Source of the DNA: Zoogloea sp.
Lineage (GTDB): Bacteria; Pseudomonadota; Gammaproteobacteria; Burkholderiales; Rhodocyclaceae
NCBI GenBank assembly: GCA_023150095.1
Contig: JAKLLO010000037.1
Coordinates: forward strand, 1-33,024
Length of the DNA: 33,024 bases
Reading direction: 5' to 3'
Made by a program: the position numbers and the translations under genes. Each line of letters begins with the position of its first letter. Position 1 is the stretch's first letter. The notes under the pieces were generated by a model. The model did not search any database, had not been told where the DNA came from, and saw only the letters and a program-made list of their open reading frames with translations. Shown here one piece after another: positions 1-9,280 of the stretch.

Positions 1-90
1 ATTCGAGGCCAAAACGGGACGGCACCGCCGAAGAAGGCGGTGATTTGCCGAAGGAATTGAGCCAGATTCGGTCGCGATCATCGTTGCGCG

Positions 91-1890
91 GTGGAATTTA
101 CTGAAAAGCTTGGGTTATTCGAGGTGCCCTTCAATGAGTTGCTGGCCGACTTCGAAGCCCGGCGCGCCGTTCTGTTGTCTGCGGGAAAGGCTGCACTACG
201 TATCGATGATTGCCGGCGGCGCCTCCACGCCCAGCAAGGTGCCGTGACGACCATCGAGAAAGCGATCGAGCAAGCAACCCGGGATCTGGCTTCCAAGCGC
301 GACGAATTGAGCGTCCAGCGCCTGCTCGTCGAGTCGCATCGGGCAACGCTCGACCAAATGCGCGCAGCGAGTTTGCCCAACCTGTGGGATCGCCTTCTTG
401 CCCTGTTCGGCCGGGAGACGTCACGCATGGCGGCGCTGCGCCAGGCGCTCGAACTGCCCACCTTGGCCTTGGCTGAGGGAAGCAGGATGCTCGCAAATCT
501 GGCACGCGAGGTAGCCGCAGACGAAGCACAACTCAAGCGACAGGGGGAACAACTCCGCTCGCTGCAGACTGAATTGGTGGCGGTGGAGCGAGAGCATCAA
601 AGGCTCCAGAAGGCCGTGCAGGCGGGCTACGACACCGGCGCCCGGCATTTCCCCGATGCCAAGCTGTGGTCGCTGCCGACGGCCGAACGGCAGCGGGCGT
701 CCGTTGCGGTCAGCCCGGCGCTGGATGGCTTGCGCGCCCGCATCTTCCTGCAGGCAGTGGAATTGCACCGCCTGACGGTGCTGGCCAATGCCGGCAAGTT
801 CATCGCCAACCTGCGCGCCGTCCACGGCATGCTGACCGGATCGCTGCGCGACAAACTGCCCCTGGACCGGCGGCCGTTGCTGTGGGATGCCTTCTTCTTT
901 GTGGTGCCGGTGGTGTCCACCACACTGGCCTCCTTCGATCGCCTGTTCGTCGGGATGGGGCAGGAAAGCCTGGGATGGCTGCTTATCGACGAGGCCGGAC
1001 AGGCCACGCCGCAGTCTGCCGCCGGCGCCATCTGGCGCAGCCAGCGCGCGGTGCTTATCGGTGACCCGCTGCAAATCGAACCGGTTTTCACGGTGCCGTT
1101 GGGGTTGGTGGAGGACTTTCGGCGGCGTCACGGGGTTGCGCCTAGGTGGTCGCCCACGGGCGAGTCGGTACAGACGCTGGCGGACCGCATTACCCCCTTC
1201 GGATCATGGGTCGCGCAATCCAAGGCCGGGAATCCGGGCGAGCGCGAGCGCATCTGGACGGGCATGCCGCTGCGCACTCACCGGCGCTGCGACGACCCGA
1301 TGTTCTCAGTCGCCAACGCCATTGCCTACGCCGGCCAGATGGTGCAGGGGAGGGTCGATGACAACGGTGAGCCGATGCCGATCGATTTCGACTGCGTACT
1401 GGGGGAGAGCCGTTGGATCGATGTGCGGGGCGACGCCAAACAGCATCCCGTGGTGGAAGATGAGATCGCGGCACTGATCGAGTGCCTGCAGCGCTTACGG
1501 GCGCGACCTGCAATCACCAGGCCGGATAAACCAGCCAAGATCTTCGTGATTTCTCCATTCCGCAAGGTCAAGAATGCGTGTGCGGCGCGCCTCAAGAAGG
1601 CGGGGCTCTCGAACGTCGAGTGCGGCACGGTACACACCTTCCAGGGCAAGGAAGCCGAAATCGTCTTCCTGGTGCTGGGAACCGCGCCTGGGCAAGCGGG
1701 CGCGGGTGCCCGTGACTGGGCCTCGGGAAAACCCAATCTGCTCAACGTGGCAATCACCCGTGCCAAGTGCCGGCTCTATGTGATCGGCAATGCCCAGGAA
1801 TGGTCGCGATTGGATTATTTCTCCGAGTTGCACGCCGCGCTGGCCGTCAAAAGAATCTCGGCGGCAGAGGCTTTTGCGACAGCGGATTGA
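91..1890 (+). CDS. SF1 (UPF1/DNA2-like) helicase, C-terminal part, Walker A region missing
   Basis: The 599-residue frame carries the back half of a superfamily 1 helicase. A helical, coiled-coil-like stretch (about residues 35-185) precedes motif II LLIDEAGQATP (DEAG at 300-303), motif III GDPLQIEP (from 324), a Q-rich motif V TVHTFQGKEAE (about 514) and motif VI NVAITRAK (about 553). No GxxGxGKT Walker A loop is present, although these enzymes need one N-terminal to the coiled coil. The frame is closed upstream by a TGA at 58-60, and the GTG at 91 has no Shine-Dalgarno sequence. Another frame (3) is open from the window edge to 102, so the intact gene probably started left of the window and a frameshift or decay separates the parts. 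Large helicases of this kind are frequent in integrative elements. It may be a non-functional remnant. The helicase identity is firm; the start is not. Confidence 0.8.
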   Translation: MEFTEKLGLFEVPFNELLADFEARRAVLLSAGKAALRIDDCRRRLHAQQGAVTTIEKAIEQATRDLASKRDELSVQRLLVESHRATLDQMRAASLPNLWDRLLALFGRETSRMAALRQALELPTLALAEGSRMLANLAREVAADEAQLKRQGEQLRSLQTELVAVEREHQRLQKAVQAGYDTGARHFPDAKLWSLPTAERQRASVAVSPALDGLRARIFLQAVELHRLTVLANAGKFIANLRAVHGMLTGSLRDKLPLDRRPLLWDAFFFVVPVVSTTLASFDRLFVGMGQESLGWLLIDEAGQATPQSAAGAIWRSQRAVLIGDPLQIEPVFTVPLGLVEDFRRRHGVAPRWSPTGESVQTLADRITPFGSWVAQSKAGNPGERERIWTGMPLRTHRRCDDPMFSVANAIAYAGQMVQGRVDDNGEPMPIDFDCVLGESRWIDVRGDAKQHPVVEDEIAALIECLQRLRARPAITRPDKPAKIFVISPFRKVKNACAARLKKAGLSNVECGTVHTFQGKEAEIVFLVLGTAPGQAGAGARDWASGKPNLLNVAITRAKCRLYVIGNAQEWSRLDYFSELHAALAVKRISAAEAFATAD

Positions 1891-1936
1891 TGTTACCCAA
1901 GCCGGCTATTTCAAGCCGTGCTGATGGAGGTATTGG

Positions 1937-2503
1937 ATGCAAATCGTCTTGCTGAGGCACGGGATGCCAAAGGTCGACAAAGACCGTCGGTGCAATGCTG
2001 CTGAATTTGGCCGCTGGGTTTCTGAATACAATGCGGCAGGCATCGACGCTGACTGCCGACCGCCGCAACCTGCCGTTGATCAAGCGAACAAGTGCAATTT
2101 CGTCGTCTGCAGCAGTCTTCCCCGCTCGCTGGAGTCTGCCAGGGCTCTGGGCATAGAGAGCATCGGCGTATGCGAATCGGTGTTTCGAGAAATGGATATG
2201 CCTTATGCGAATCTGCGGTTCCCACGGTTATCCTTGCCGGTGTGGTCGGTGTTGTTCCGACTGATTTGGGCAGGCGGATACTCAGCGAATGCCGAATCAT
2301 TTGGCGCAGCAAGGAAACGTGCGCGCGATTGTGCCAAGCGATTGGTGGAACTGGCGTCCGTGCATGGCTCGGTATTGTTCGTCGGGCACGGCTCGCTAAA
2401 CTGGTTCATCGCAAGATACCTCAGGAGCATGGGCTGGGCAGGGCCCAGGAAAGCTCCCAGGAAGTACTGGGAGTTCGGTGTCTACTGCCCGCAAACAACA
2501 TAA
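1937..2503 (+). CDS. Histidine phosphatase family protein (phosphoglycerate-mutase-like)
   Basis: The protein has 188 residues and opens with the family signature LLRHGMPK, with the phosphate-accepting His at residue 8 inside the RHG triad. A conserved acidic region follows (FREMD, near 96), and the second catalytic His lies in LFVGHGSLNWF near the C-terminus. The length suits a minimal branch of the superfamily. The substrate cannot be predicted from the motifs. A GGAGG about 7 nt before the ATG at 1937 supports the start. It lies 46 bp after the helicase fragment on the same strand and converges on the SbcC-like gene. The family is known; a role in the mobile element is inference from position only. 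Confidence 0.8.
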   Translation: MQIVLLRHGMPKVDKDRRCNAAEFGRWVSEYNAAGIDADCRPPQPAVDQANKCNFVVCSSLPRSLESARALGIESIGVCESVFREMDMPYANLRFPRLSLPVWSVLFRLIWAGGYSANAESFGAARKRARDCAKRLVELASVHGSVLFVGHGSLNWFIARYLRSMGWAGPRKAPRKYWEFGVYCPQTT

Positions 2504-2586
2504 CTGCGGTTCATGCCGAGCACTCGACATCATCTGCAGACCTGGCTTCCGCGATGCCGCTACTCGGATGCAGCGGGGGCGCAGGT

Positions 2587-5046
2587 TTAGACGTCCATCG
2601 CCTGCGCGGTGACGGAAAGTGCATCCAGGTCGATCACCACATCGGCCATCGCGGTCAGCTCCGGCGTCTGCGAAATGAAGATCTCCCGCGCATACCCGCC
2701 CAGACGCAGCACTTCGCGCTTCATCGCCACGAACATGCGCTTGCGCGCCGGATCCAGAGCGCCATCGGCCTCGTCGCTGAAGAGCGTGCCGTAGCAGCGG
2801 CCGCTGTTCTGTGCCAGGTACAAGGCCACCGCACGCACCAAGCACTCGTTCACCCAGATCCTCTCCCCTCCGCTCATCTGCTCGACCCGCTTGCGCTGCC
2901 CGGACTCCCCGTCGTGAACCTCGACAACGAAGCCCTCGCGCTGCTCGCCCTTGCGGGTTTCGAGTTGAGTCAGCAATGACACCGTGAACCGAGGGCCGTA
3001 GCTCGCCAGCAGCAGGTCGTTGGCGAGGCCCGCCAGGGTGGGGCCCGCGTCGTCAATCGCCAACGCGATCAGGCCATCGTTGCCCAGACACTTGACCAGC
3101 AGGTTCCAGTTGCCCAGTTGTGCATCGACCTGGGCGATGCGCGCGGCTGCACCGGCCCGTTCCCGCTTCCTGTCCCGGATCTGCCGGTCCAAAGCGTCCC
3201 GCCTTTCAGCGTCCCTGACCGCCTGCAGGTGCGCACGCTCGACCTCGGCGACGGCGGCCTGCGCCGCAGCCAGGGCCCGCTCCGCCTCGGGTAGCACTCG
3301 ACCGTCGAGCGCCACCGGCAAGGCCGCCAGCGCCTCGTCCATCCGATCAAGCCCCTGCCGGTAATGCTTGGCCTGCTGCTCGTGCTGAGCCTCCAGAGCC
3401 TTCAATGTCGTCCCGATGTCGAGGCGCTCGACACGCTCCTCATCACTGTCCCCGTCCTGGTTTGGAGCTTGTGCCAACACTTCTAACTCCCCCTCGATGT
3501 CCTTGCGTCGGGTCAGCGCCTGTTCGATCTCTCGCCTCCGCGCGGCCAACCGGCCGTACCGGATTGCCCGCTCGCGGGCGATGGCTTCCCGGCGTTCAGC
3601 ACGTTCCAGCACCTGGGACGCCTGCGCCAGGGCACGACGCCGCGCCTCGTGCTCGCTCAATTGCCGCCGGACATCTGCCTCATCGGTGGACAAGCGCCGG
3701 ATCGCCCCCTGGGCGCTGGGCATCAACACCTGCGCTTCGCGGGCGTCGCCCAGAAGCTTGCACTGCCCCTGCAGGTCGGTCCCGGCACAGGGTACCTCGC
3801 GCGTGAGCCCGAGCCGGCGCGTCAGCTCCTCGGCCCGCAGGGCGGCTTGCCCCGCCTCCCGCTCGATCGCTTTCAGGCGCTGCTTGGCGACCTCCCATGC
3901 TGCTGTGCATCGGCTGAGTTCCTGCGTCTGATGGCGTGCGGACTGCAACCGCTCAGCACGGCTCGCCACGACGGATTCGACCAGCGACAGCCGATGACCC
4001 GCTCGTCGCACGGCGGCCACGTCCTGCAAAGCAGCGTCGCATTGTCGATGCTGGAGGGAGAGCGTCTGGCGCTGCGCTGCCCGTTGCGCCTTGCGGTGAG
4101 CGATGCGCTGTTCGAGACGCTCCAGGCGTTGCCGCTGAGCCTGCACCTGCGCGGCGATCCCCTCGATCACTTGCTTGCCCGCGCGGATCAGGGAACTGCG
4201 CTCGCCGCTCAACTGGGCTCGCCGAGCTTCGAAGCCTCGCGCCTGCTCGAAGGCCGCTTGCTGGCGGGCGAGATGCGTGTGGGCAATCTCCTGCGCGCGC
4301 TGAGCGCCCGACCGGGCACGCGTCTGCGCAGTGATGCGCGCGCCGGTATCGCCCAACCGCTGATGCTCGTCCTCGAGGCGCAGGAGCTGTTCGTCCAGGC
4401 CCGCCTGTTGCCCGCGTACGGCGACCAGACCAGCCTTCAGCAGGTCGGCCACCTGAGCAGCTTTTTTCCCCTCGTTGCGGATGTGCTCCTGCCCCAGCAG
4501 GTCGGCGAGCAAGGTCTTGATCTCGCTGTTCTGGTAGGCGCTCAGCTGGCGCTTGCCTTGGGCGCTGAATGCGGAGGTGAAGAAGGTCTCGGCACTGCCC
4601 AGCAGGTGTTCGATACAGCGGTTGTAGGTCCCGGTCTTGCCGTCGGACACGGTGCCATCCGGCAACGCCATAGGGTGCCAACGTCCCTCTGCATCGGCTT
4701 CGAACAGAAAGGCCTCCGTCGCACGTCGGCCGTTGCTGCGGATCACAACCTGCGAGCGGAAGCGTCGGCCCGCGTGCAGCCAGATCAGATCCTTCTCGCT
4801 TTCCGGCAGCACGACATGGTCGTAGTAGGAAAAGCCACCCGGCCCCGCCAGGGTGGCGCGGGATGGCAGTGTCAAGAAGGGCTGGAGGTTGTCGAGGAGG
4901 GTGCTTTTGCCACGACCGTTGGCGCCGGCCAGCGCCACCAATTCGGCATCGCCAGCGAGCCGCTCCAGGTCCAGCGTCAGCACGTCCCGTCCCAGGCCGT
5001 CGCGAATGCCGCGAAAGCCCTTCAAAGTAAGCGAAAGGGGAAACAT
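2587..5046 (-). CDS. SbcC/Rad50-like AAA ATPase with long coiled coil
   Basis: The 819-residue protein has the Rad50/SbcC layout: an N-terminal half-ATPase with Walker A GANGRGKST (about 41-49), a long Arg/Glu/Gln/Ala-rich coiled coil (about 180-640), then a C-terminal half with ABC signature MSGGER (about 724) and Walker B LFSDEAD (about 755). Near the middle is a Cys pair, C-x7-C (from PCAGTD to QGQC), where Rad50 proteins carry a CxxC zinc hook, so the hook is non-canonical. I chose the ATG at 5046 because GGAG sits about 9 nt upstream; a TTG at 5061 is the alternative. It lies 89 bp downstream of an SbcD-like nuclease on the same strand, so the pair probably forms an SbcCD-type DNA end-processing complex. 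It is shorter than E. coli SbcC (about 1,050 residues) and looks like a mobile-element variant. Confidence 0.87.
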   Translation of the reverse strand: MFPLSLTLKGFRGIRDGLGRDVLTLDLERLAGDAELVALAGANGRGKSTLLDNLQPFLTLPSRATLAGPGGFSYYDHVVLPESEKDLIWLHAGRRFRSQVVIRSNGRRATEAFLFEADAEGRWHPMALPDGTVSDGKTGTYNRCIEHLLGSAETFFTSAFSAQGKRQLSAYQNSEIKTLLADLLGQEHIRNEGKKAAQVADLLKAGLVAVRGQQAGLDEQLLRLEDEHQRLGDTGARITAQTRARSGAQRAQEIAHTHLARQQAAFEQARGFEARRAQLSGERSSLIRAGKQVIEGIAAQVQAQRQRLERLEQRIAHRKAQRAAQRQTLSLQHRQCDAALQDVAAVRRAGHRLSLVESVVASRAERLQSARHQTQELSRCTAAWEVAKQRLKAIEREAGQAALRAEELTRRLGLTREVPCAGTDLQGQCKLLGDAREAQVLMPSAQGAIRRLSTDEADVRRQLSEHEARRRALAQASQVLERAERREAIARERAIRYGRLAARRREIEQALTRRKDIEGELEVLAQAPNQDGDSDEERVERLDIGTTLKALEAQHEQQAKHYRQGLDRMDEALAALPVALDGRVLPEAERALAAAQAAVAEVERAHLQAVRDAERRDALDRQIRDRKRERAGAAARIAQVDAQLGNWNLLVKCLGNDGLIALAIDDAGPTLAGLANDLLLASYGPRFTVSLLTQLETRKGEQREGFVVEVHDGESGQRKRVEQMSGGERIWVNECLVRAVALYLAQNSGRCYGTLFSDEADGALDPARKRMFVAMKREVLRLGGYAREIFISQTPELTAMADVVIDLDALSVTAQAMDV

Positions 5047-5135
5047 CGCATCAGGCTCCAAAGGTCAGAGCCTTCAGCTTCCCACCCATTGAAGCCACTT
5101 CAACGGCATGCGTGCACTGACCGGGATGCCGAGCC

Positions 5136-6419
5136 TCAACCGAGTTCCTCCGCGCATTCAATCATCGGCGTCGGGGCACGCACCACGTCGGATGTCGACG
5201 CCGAGCGAAGCAGCCGCTCGGCAATTGTCGTCGGCCCGGCTTCGCTCAACGCATCCAGGCACGTCAGGACGCAAGCGGGCTCTACCCCTGTAAGTTCGGC
5301 CCAGCGCCGCACCTTGCCATCCAGGGAACCGAGCTGGCTGATGCCTGGCGCCCGAGCGCGCACAACCGGAACGATCCGGCCTTCCAGCTTGGTCTGCGCC
5401 GCCCCCGCCAGCAACCGAATGATCGCGGCGCGATCCACCGCATGGCGATCCTCGTCCGCCACCGTCCAACGCACACGCACGTGTGCGCCCTTGAGGCCAT
5501 GGCTATCGATGGCCTCGCGCAGCGCCTCCAGATCGGGGCGTCCTTCGAAGACGATATCGATGGTGCGCCGCGCCGGCGTCGGCACCAATTCACACGCAGC
5601 AGCGTCAGCGCCCACCTCCCACAACAGGAAGCCCTTCTCGCCCTCTTCCCCAAAATGGAAGCGCCCGATGGACCCTGCATAGGCGATGCACTGGCGACCA
5701 GCCCGCCCATCCTGCATCCAGGATTGATGCCGGTGGATGTGCCCCAGCATCACGGCCTGGGTTTCGGCGCTGAACAGCACGCCGGTGCTGAACTCGTGGT
5801 CGAAGCCCGCCATTGGAACACCGTGCTCGGAAAGGCTGCCGAACACCGTTCCGTGCGAAACGGCCACGGTCGGAATGCCAAGCGCCCGAGCCCTCCGGTT
5901 GTTTGGAGCAAAGCCCGCGAGCAGCAGAGCCAAGTGCTCGCCGACCGCCTGGGGCGCATCGACCGCACCGACGGTGGCCGCGACCACGGCCTTGTTGATG
6001 GTCGGCACGCAGGACACCAGCAGCCGCGCGTCGGCCGGCACGTCCTCGAAGCGCCAGTTGCTCGACGCCTGCCACAGGCCCTCCCGCGTCAACGCGACCT
6101 GCTCGATGCGGTCGGCGACATGTACTGGATGACGTACCCCCAGTAGCCGGAACACCGACAGCGTCCCCGGCGGCTCATGGGAGAACGTCCCCTGCAACAT
6201 CAGCACCGGGCAATGGTCGGCCAGCCGGCGCACCTGCGCGAGCAGCTTCAGGGTGGCCGGCTCATGCAGGTCCAGGCCGTGGTCGGTGGCATCGCCCGAG
6301 AGGATCGCCGCCTCGACCTGCTCGACAATCGCCCGGTCCACTGCGGCCCCAAAGCATCGGTCAGCTTCCTCCAGCGTCGCCGCGCCGTAGTGCAGGTCGG
6401 AAAAATGAGCGATGCGCAT
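5136..6419 (-). CDS. SbcD/Mre11-like metallophosphoesterase (DNA exonuclease subunit)
   Basis: The 427-residue protein starts with metallophosphatase motif I FSDLHYG (Asp8, His10), then motif II SGDATD (about 41-46). A divergent motif III, QGTFSHE (about 76-82), stands where SbcD and Mre11 have GNHD. Later come VSHGT and LGHIHRH, which supply the C-terminal metal-binding histidines. The ATG at 6419 is chosen although the frame stays open to 6545: motif I must lie at the extreme N-terminus, and this ATG is 2 nt past the stop of the upstream gene (TGA-CC-ATG), implying translational coupling. The C-terminal third (about 290-427) has no motif I recognise and is probably the capping domain that contacts the SbcC-like partner encoded next. 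Nuclease function is known for the family; activity with the altered motif III is inference. Confidence 0.85.
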   Translation of the reverse strand: MRIAHFSDLHYGAATLEEADRCFGAAVDRAIVEQVEAAILSGDATDHGLDLHEPATLKLLAQVRRLADHCPVLMLQGTFSHEPPGTLSVFRLLGVRHPVHVADRIEQVALTREGLWQASSNWRFEDVPADARLLVSCVPTINKAVVAATVGAVDAPQAVGEHLALLLAGFAPNNRRARALGIPTVAVSHGTVFGSLSEHGVPMAGFDHEFSTGVLFSAETQAVMLGHIHRHQSWMQDGRAGRQCIAYAGSIGRFHFGEEGEKGFLLWEVGADAAACELVPTPARRTIDIVFEGRPDLEALREAIDSHGLKGAHVRVRWTVADEDRHAVDRAAIIRLLAGAAQTKLEGRIVPVVRARAPGISQLGSLDGKVRRWAELTGVEPACVLTCLDALSEAGPTTIAERLLRSASTSDVVRAPTPMIECAEELG

Positions 6420-6421
6420 GG

Positions 6422-7717
6422 TCAAACCCTCCCGGCCGCCGCGCCCAGGGCGGACTCGATCTTGTCGGCGTAGCCTTCGGAATCGTTGGCGTAACGCTCC
6501 ATCTCGTCCCAAGCGCGACCACGGCCATGGGGATTGATCTTCCAACCCCGCCCCCAGCGGCGATCAGCGTACTGCTGGAAGCGCTGACCTTCGATGCCCA
6601 TGACCTCGGCACGGCTCAGCAACTGTTCGAGCGTGGGATTGCCTGGGCGCATGGGCGGTTCCTCTGGTGCGGGTGCCATCGTTGGCCCGTGACTGGGAGC
6701 GGCCTCCCGTTCGTCCGGCACACCGGCCACCGGCGCCCCTTCCAGCACTTGCCCTGCCTGGGTCGCCTGCATGATCGCCGTCTCGGTGTCTTCGTCGTCG
6801 CGCAGCAGCGAGGTCACATCGACGGGGGCTTCCAGTTCGATGATCCACTGCGGCACGCGTACAGCCCGCCCCGCCTCGTCGATGTGCGGCACATCGCGCA
6901 ACACCTTGGTGAGGTAGAAGGTCTCGCGCGAGCGGCCGAGGAAACCCGAGATGCGACCACCGCGCATGTGGCCGATGGCCTGGAAGCGCTGGATCGCGTT
7001 GCTCATCGCGTAGAAGCTCGTCGTCGGCAGCTCCAGCGCGCTGATGGTGCGGATGCCCGGAATGAAAAACAGGAAGCGGCCGGTCAGGTTGCACTGGCGT
7101 GCCTGATACTCAGGGCAGGACTCGGGATCGCAAACCCCGCCGTTTTCCTCGCGCAGCATCGTCTTGCGCCCGCCGAAAACACGGATCGCGCGGCGACCGG
7201 TATGGTCCACCGAAACCGGCGCATGGCACATGCAATGACGCACTTGGCCGTCGACCGAATACTGCGACCAAAAGCGTTTCTCGTGCATCCCCCAGGCTGC
7301 CAGTTCGTGGGGCATGACGCTCTGCCAGTGGTCGGCCGGAAAAACGACAGGAAAGCGGTACAGGCGCCTGCCTTGGCCACGGTCCTCCCCGTAGGCGTCG
7401 AGAATCTGCCGGGCCACCTCCGGGTTTGGAAAATCCTGTCCCCGGACGGTGAACCAGGGCACATTGCGCGGCACCAGCGGCGACTTCAACTGAGGCAGAG
7501 CATCCTTCAAGGCGCGCTCGATCTGCTCGAACGAGTGCCCATCGGCCACGCCCTGCCTGTAAATATCCTTGGCCTGCGGCACATCGGCCGCCCGCTTGGT
7601 GAGAACCATGATGCCCGGACGGATCTTTCCACCGATCGGGATGCGGGCAGGCCCTTGACCCAGCAGCGTCGGCTGCTCGACAGAACCGCCCTGGACCTTG
7701 ACGACTACGTTCGTCAT
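6422..7717 (-). CDS. Gp3-like / 'hydrolase or metal-binding' protein of mobile elements
   Basis: The 431-residue protein has an N-terminal region containing IRPGIMVLTKRA, resembling the Gp3-like (recombination-directionality-factor-like) phage and ICE family. A Cys cluster follows: C-x-C in RHCMCHA and then C-x4-C-x6-C in VCDPESCPEYQARQC, leading into LTGRFLFFIPGI. This probably binds zinc. A Pro/Ala-rich linker (about 330-365) joins a short C-terminal helical segment. AAGGAG about 8 nt upstream supports the ATG at 7717. The gene is coupled to the SbcD-like gene (2-nt gap) and follows DUF1173 by 109 bp, forming a minus-strand set with the SbcC-like ATPase. Homologues are often labelled 'hydrolase or metal-binding protein', but I see no catalytic motif for hydrolysis. 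The family link is from memory of the pattern, so function is uncertain. Confidence 0.65.
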   Translation of the reverse strand: MTNVVVKVQGGSVEQPTLLGQGPARIPIGGKIRPGIMVLTKRAADVPQAKDIYRQGVADGHSFEQIERALKDALPQLKSPLVPRNVPWFTVRGQDFPNPEVARQILDAYGEDRGQGRRLYRFPVVFPADHWQSVMPHELAAWGMHEKRFWSQYSVDGQVRHCMCHAPVSVDHTGRRAIRVFGGRKTMLREENGGVCDPESCPEYQARQCNLTGRFLFFIPGIRTISALELPTTSFYAMSNAIQRFQAIGHMRGGRISGFLGRSRETFYLTKVLRDVPHIDEAGRAVRVPQWIIELEAPVDVTSLLRDDEDTETAIMQATQAGQVLEGAPVAGVPDEREAAPSHGPTMAPAPEEPPMRPGNPTLEQLLSRAEVMGIEGQRFQQYADRRWGRGWKINPHGRGRAWDEMERYANDSEGYADKIESALGAAAGRV

Positions 7718-7826
7718 GAGTTCGCTCCTTCATGAACTTCGGCAGATGCCGACGATTCATGCTCTCAGGCAGCGATGGGCTTTCAAGCTTGTGTTTTGCT
7801 GTGCCAGCACCGGGCATCCTCGTTGT

Positions 7827-9038
7827 CTATCGAGAGGATGCAGCCACGGGAGGGAATAACGTGATCGGCTGGTCGGTCCACCAGATCCACGGCGGCGGAG
7901 ACATCCGCGCGATGGCCTGCATCTTGGTCACCCGCTCCTTTTCCTCCGCAAACGCGCTGACCACATGCATGGCGACAGGCTCAGCGCCGACGTCAATCAG
8001 CAGCGCATTCGGAAATCCCGCCGTGCTCTTCGCGTCGTAGCGCAAGGGCTTGATGAAGCGTCGCTGCTGCTCTACCAGCGCGTGGATGAGTTCGATCTCG
8101 TGTGCCCCCTCCACCGGAATCCAGTGCTCCGTCGTCAGCATCAAGCTCAATGCGTCCACTTCATAGACGTGCTCACGCTTGGCCCGGATCAAAGCCGTCA
8201 AGACCATGCGTGGCCGGTAACCCGCATCAGCGTCCTGTACCTCGAAATATGCCGCATAGGCCCGCCGAGCGCGCTCCCAGGTCTTGTCGGCGATGAGCAG
8301 CGGCGCGTCGGGCATGTGTTTGATCCATACGCGGCGCCCGAACGCCGTCGCCTCGCAGGTCTTGAATTCGCCTACGACTACCGCCAACGGCAATTGACCA
8401 TCCCGAGGCTGCAGAATCGCGAGCTTGTCGCGGCGGCGTTGGGCGGCGGCGGCCTTCGACGCTTCGCTAAAGGGCTCGGGCACGTGGAGGCGGTGGGCCA
8501 GCGACTGCCCCTTGACGGTTATCTCCGCCGCGGCCTCCAGCAAGTGCTTGCAGATGACGCCCTGGTTGCGCTTGCCTGCCATGGCGGGCAGCCAACGATT
8601 GAAGCCAGCCCGCTCAAAGAGAAAGTGCGTCAAGGCGCGCAAACTCATCCGACGGCGGGGAACGTTGATTTCACCCGGATCGTGGGGTTCGCCCGTTGCG
8701 ACACCCCGGCCAAGGACTCGCACCCACGGGAAATCGACTCGCAACTCGACGCTGCCTGGCAACGTCTCGATGATGGCCTCCCCAATCAGCTCGCCGAGCC
8801 CGGACTGCTGAGCGTCTGGCTCGTAGGACGGGCACTGCGGATGATGCCGCCCTCCGGTACCCGGCATGCGCTTGATGACGTACTGTCGGTGGCGTGCCAC
8901 GTACATCTCGACGCCCTCGGGCACGCACAGGCAACGAGGCCGATCCGCACCCTCTCGCACACGCGCCAGAATCTCCTGCAAGCGAGGATCCAGAGCGTCA
9001 TACACCTGTCCAGCAATCGAGAAGCGCGGAGCGTCCAT
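7827..9038 (-). CDS. DUF1173 family protein
   Basis: The protein resembles the DUF1173 family, typical of integrative conjugative elements and genomic islands. Its N-terminal third has Cys-rich elements, PRCLCVP followed by HHPQCPSYEP, that could bind a metal. A middle region is rich in Arg and Trp (around FNRWLPAMAGKRNQG), and a C-terminal half includes VVGEFKTCEATAFG and ALLIDVGAEPVAMHV. No catalytic residues can be assigned. The frame extends to an ATG at 9086 with only a weak GGTGATG upstream; I prefer the ATG at 9038 because family members begin shortly before the FSIAGQVYD-like segment. It is the last backbone gene before the metallophore cassette, whose final gene stops at 9281 on the same strand. 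It precedes the Gp3-like gene by 109 bp with no visible promoter. Role unknown. Confidence 0.72.
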   Translation of the reverse strand: MDAPRFSIAGQVYDALDPRLQEILARVREGADRPRCLCVPEGVEMYVARHRQYVIKRMPGTGGRHHPQCPSYEPDAQQSGLGELIGEAIIETLPGSVELRVDFPWVRVLGRGVATGEPHDPGEINVPRRRMSLRALTHFLFERAGFNRWLPAMAGKRNQGVICKHLLEAAAEITVKGQSLAHRLHVPEPFSEASKAAAAQRRRDKLAILQPRDGQLPLAVVVGEFKTCEATAFGRRVWIKHMPDAPLLIADKTWERARRAYAAYFEVQDADAGYRPRMVLTALIRAKREHVYEVDALSLMLTTEHWIPVEGAHEIELIHALVEQQRRFIKPLRYDAKSTAGFPNALLIDVGAEPVAMHVVSAFAEEKERVTKMQAIARMSPPPWIWWTDQPITLFPPVAASSR

Positions 9039-9086
9039 GGAGGTTCCGAAAAGCCCATCGTGCCCCTGGCGCGCTCGGAACGCCAT

Positions 9087-9280
9087 TCGAAATCATCACC
9101 AGGACAGGCCGATTTCGACGTCGGCCCCGGGCTGCGCCTCTCCACGGCAACAGCGCAAAGCGGTGTCCGGCGGCGCAACCTGATGATGTCCGAAGAAACG
9201 AGGCTGACGCACACACGAGGACGCGCAGCCACGCGGCACATCCAGGTGACTCCGCGCCTTGTTGAGCCGACAACAAACGC
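9087..9280. other. Junction between mobile-element backbone and metallophore cassette
   Basis: This 194-bp stretch lies between the stop of the reductase gene and the upstream end of the DUF1173 frame, both on the minus strand. I see no gene, no clear terminator hairpin with a U-tract, no long direct repeat and no insertion-sequence end. It marks where gene content switches from element maintenance to metal acquisition. Confidence 0.5.

Noticed and set aside
3649..5682. A 677-codon open frame on the plus strand opposite the SbcC-like gene
   Set aside because: It is an antisense shadow of high-GC coding DNA: it covers the 5' part of the ATPase and the end of the SbcD-like gene and has no recognisable domain.
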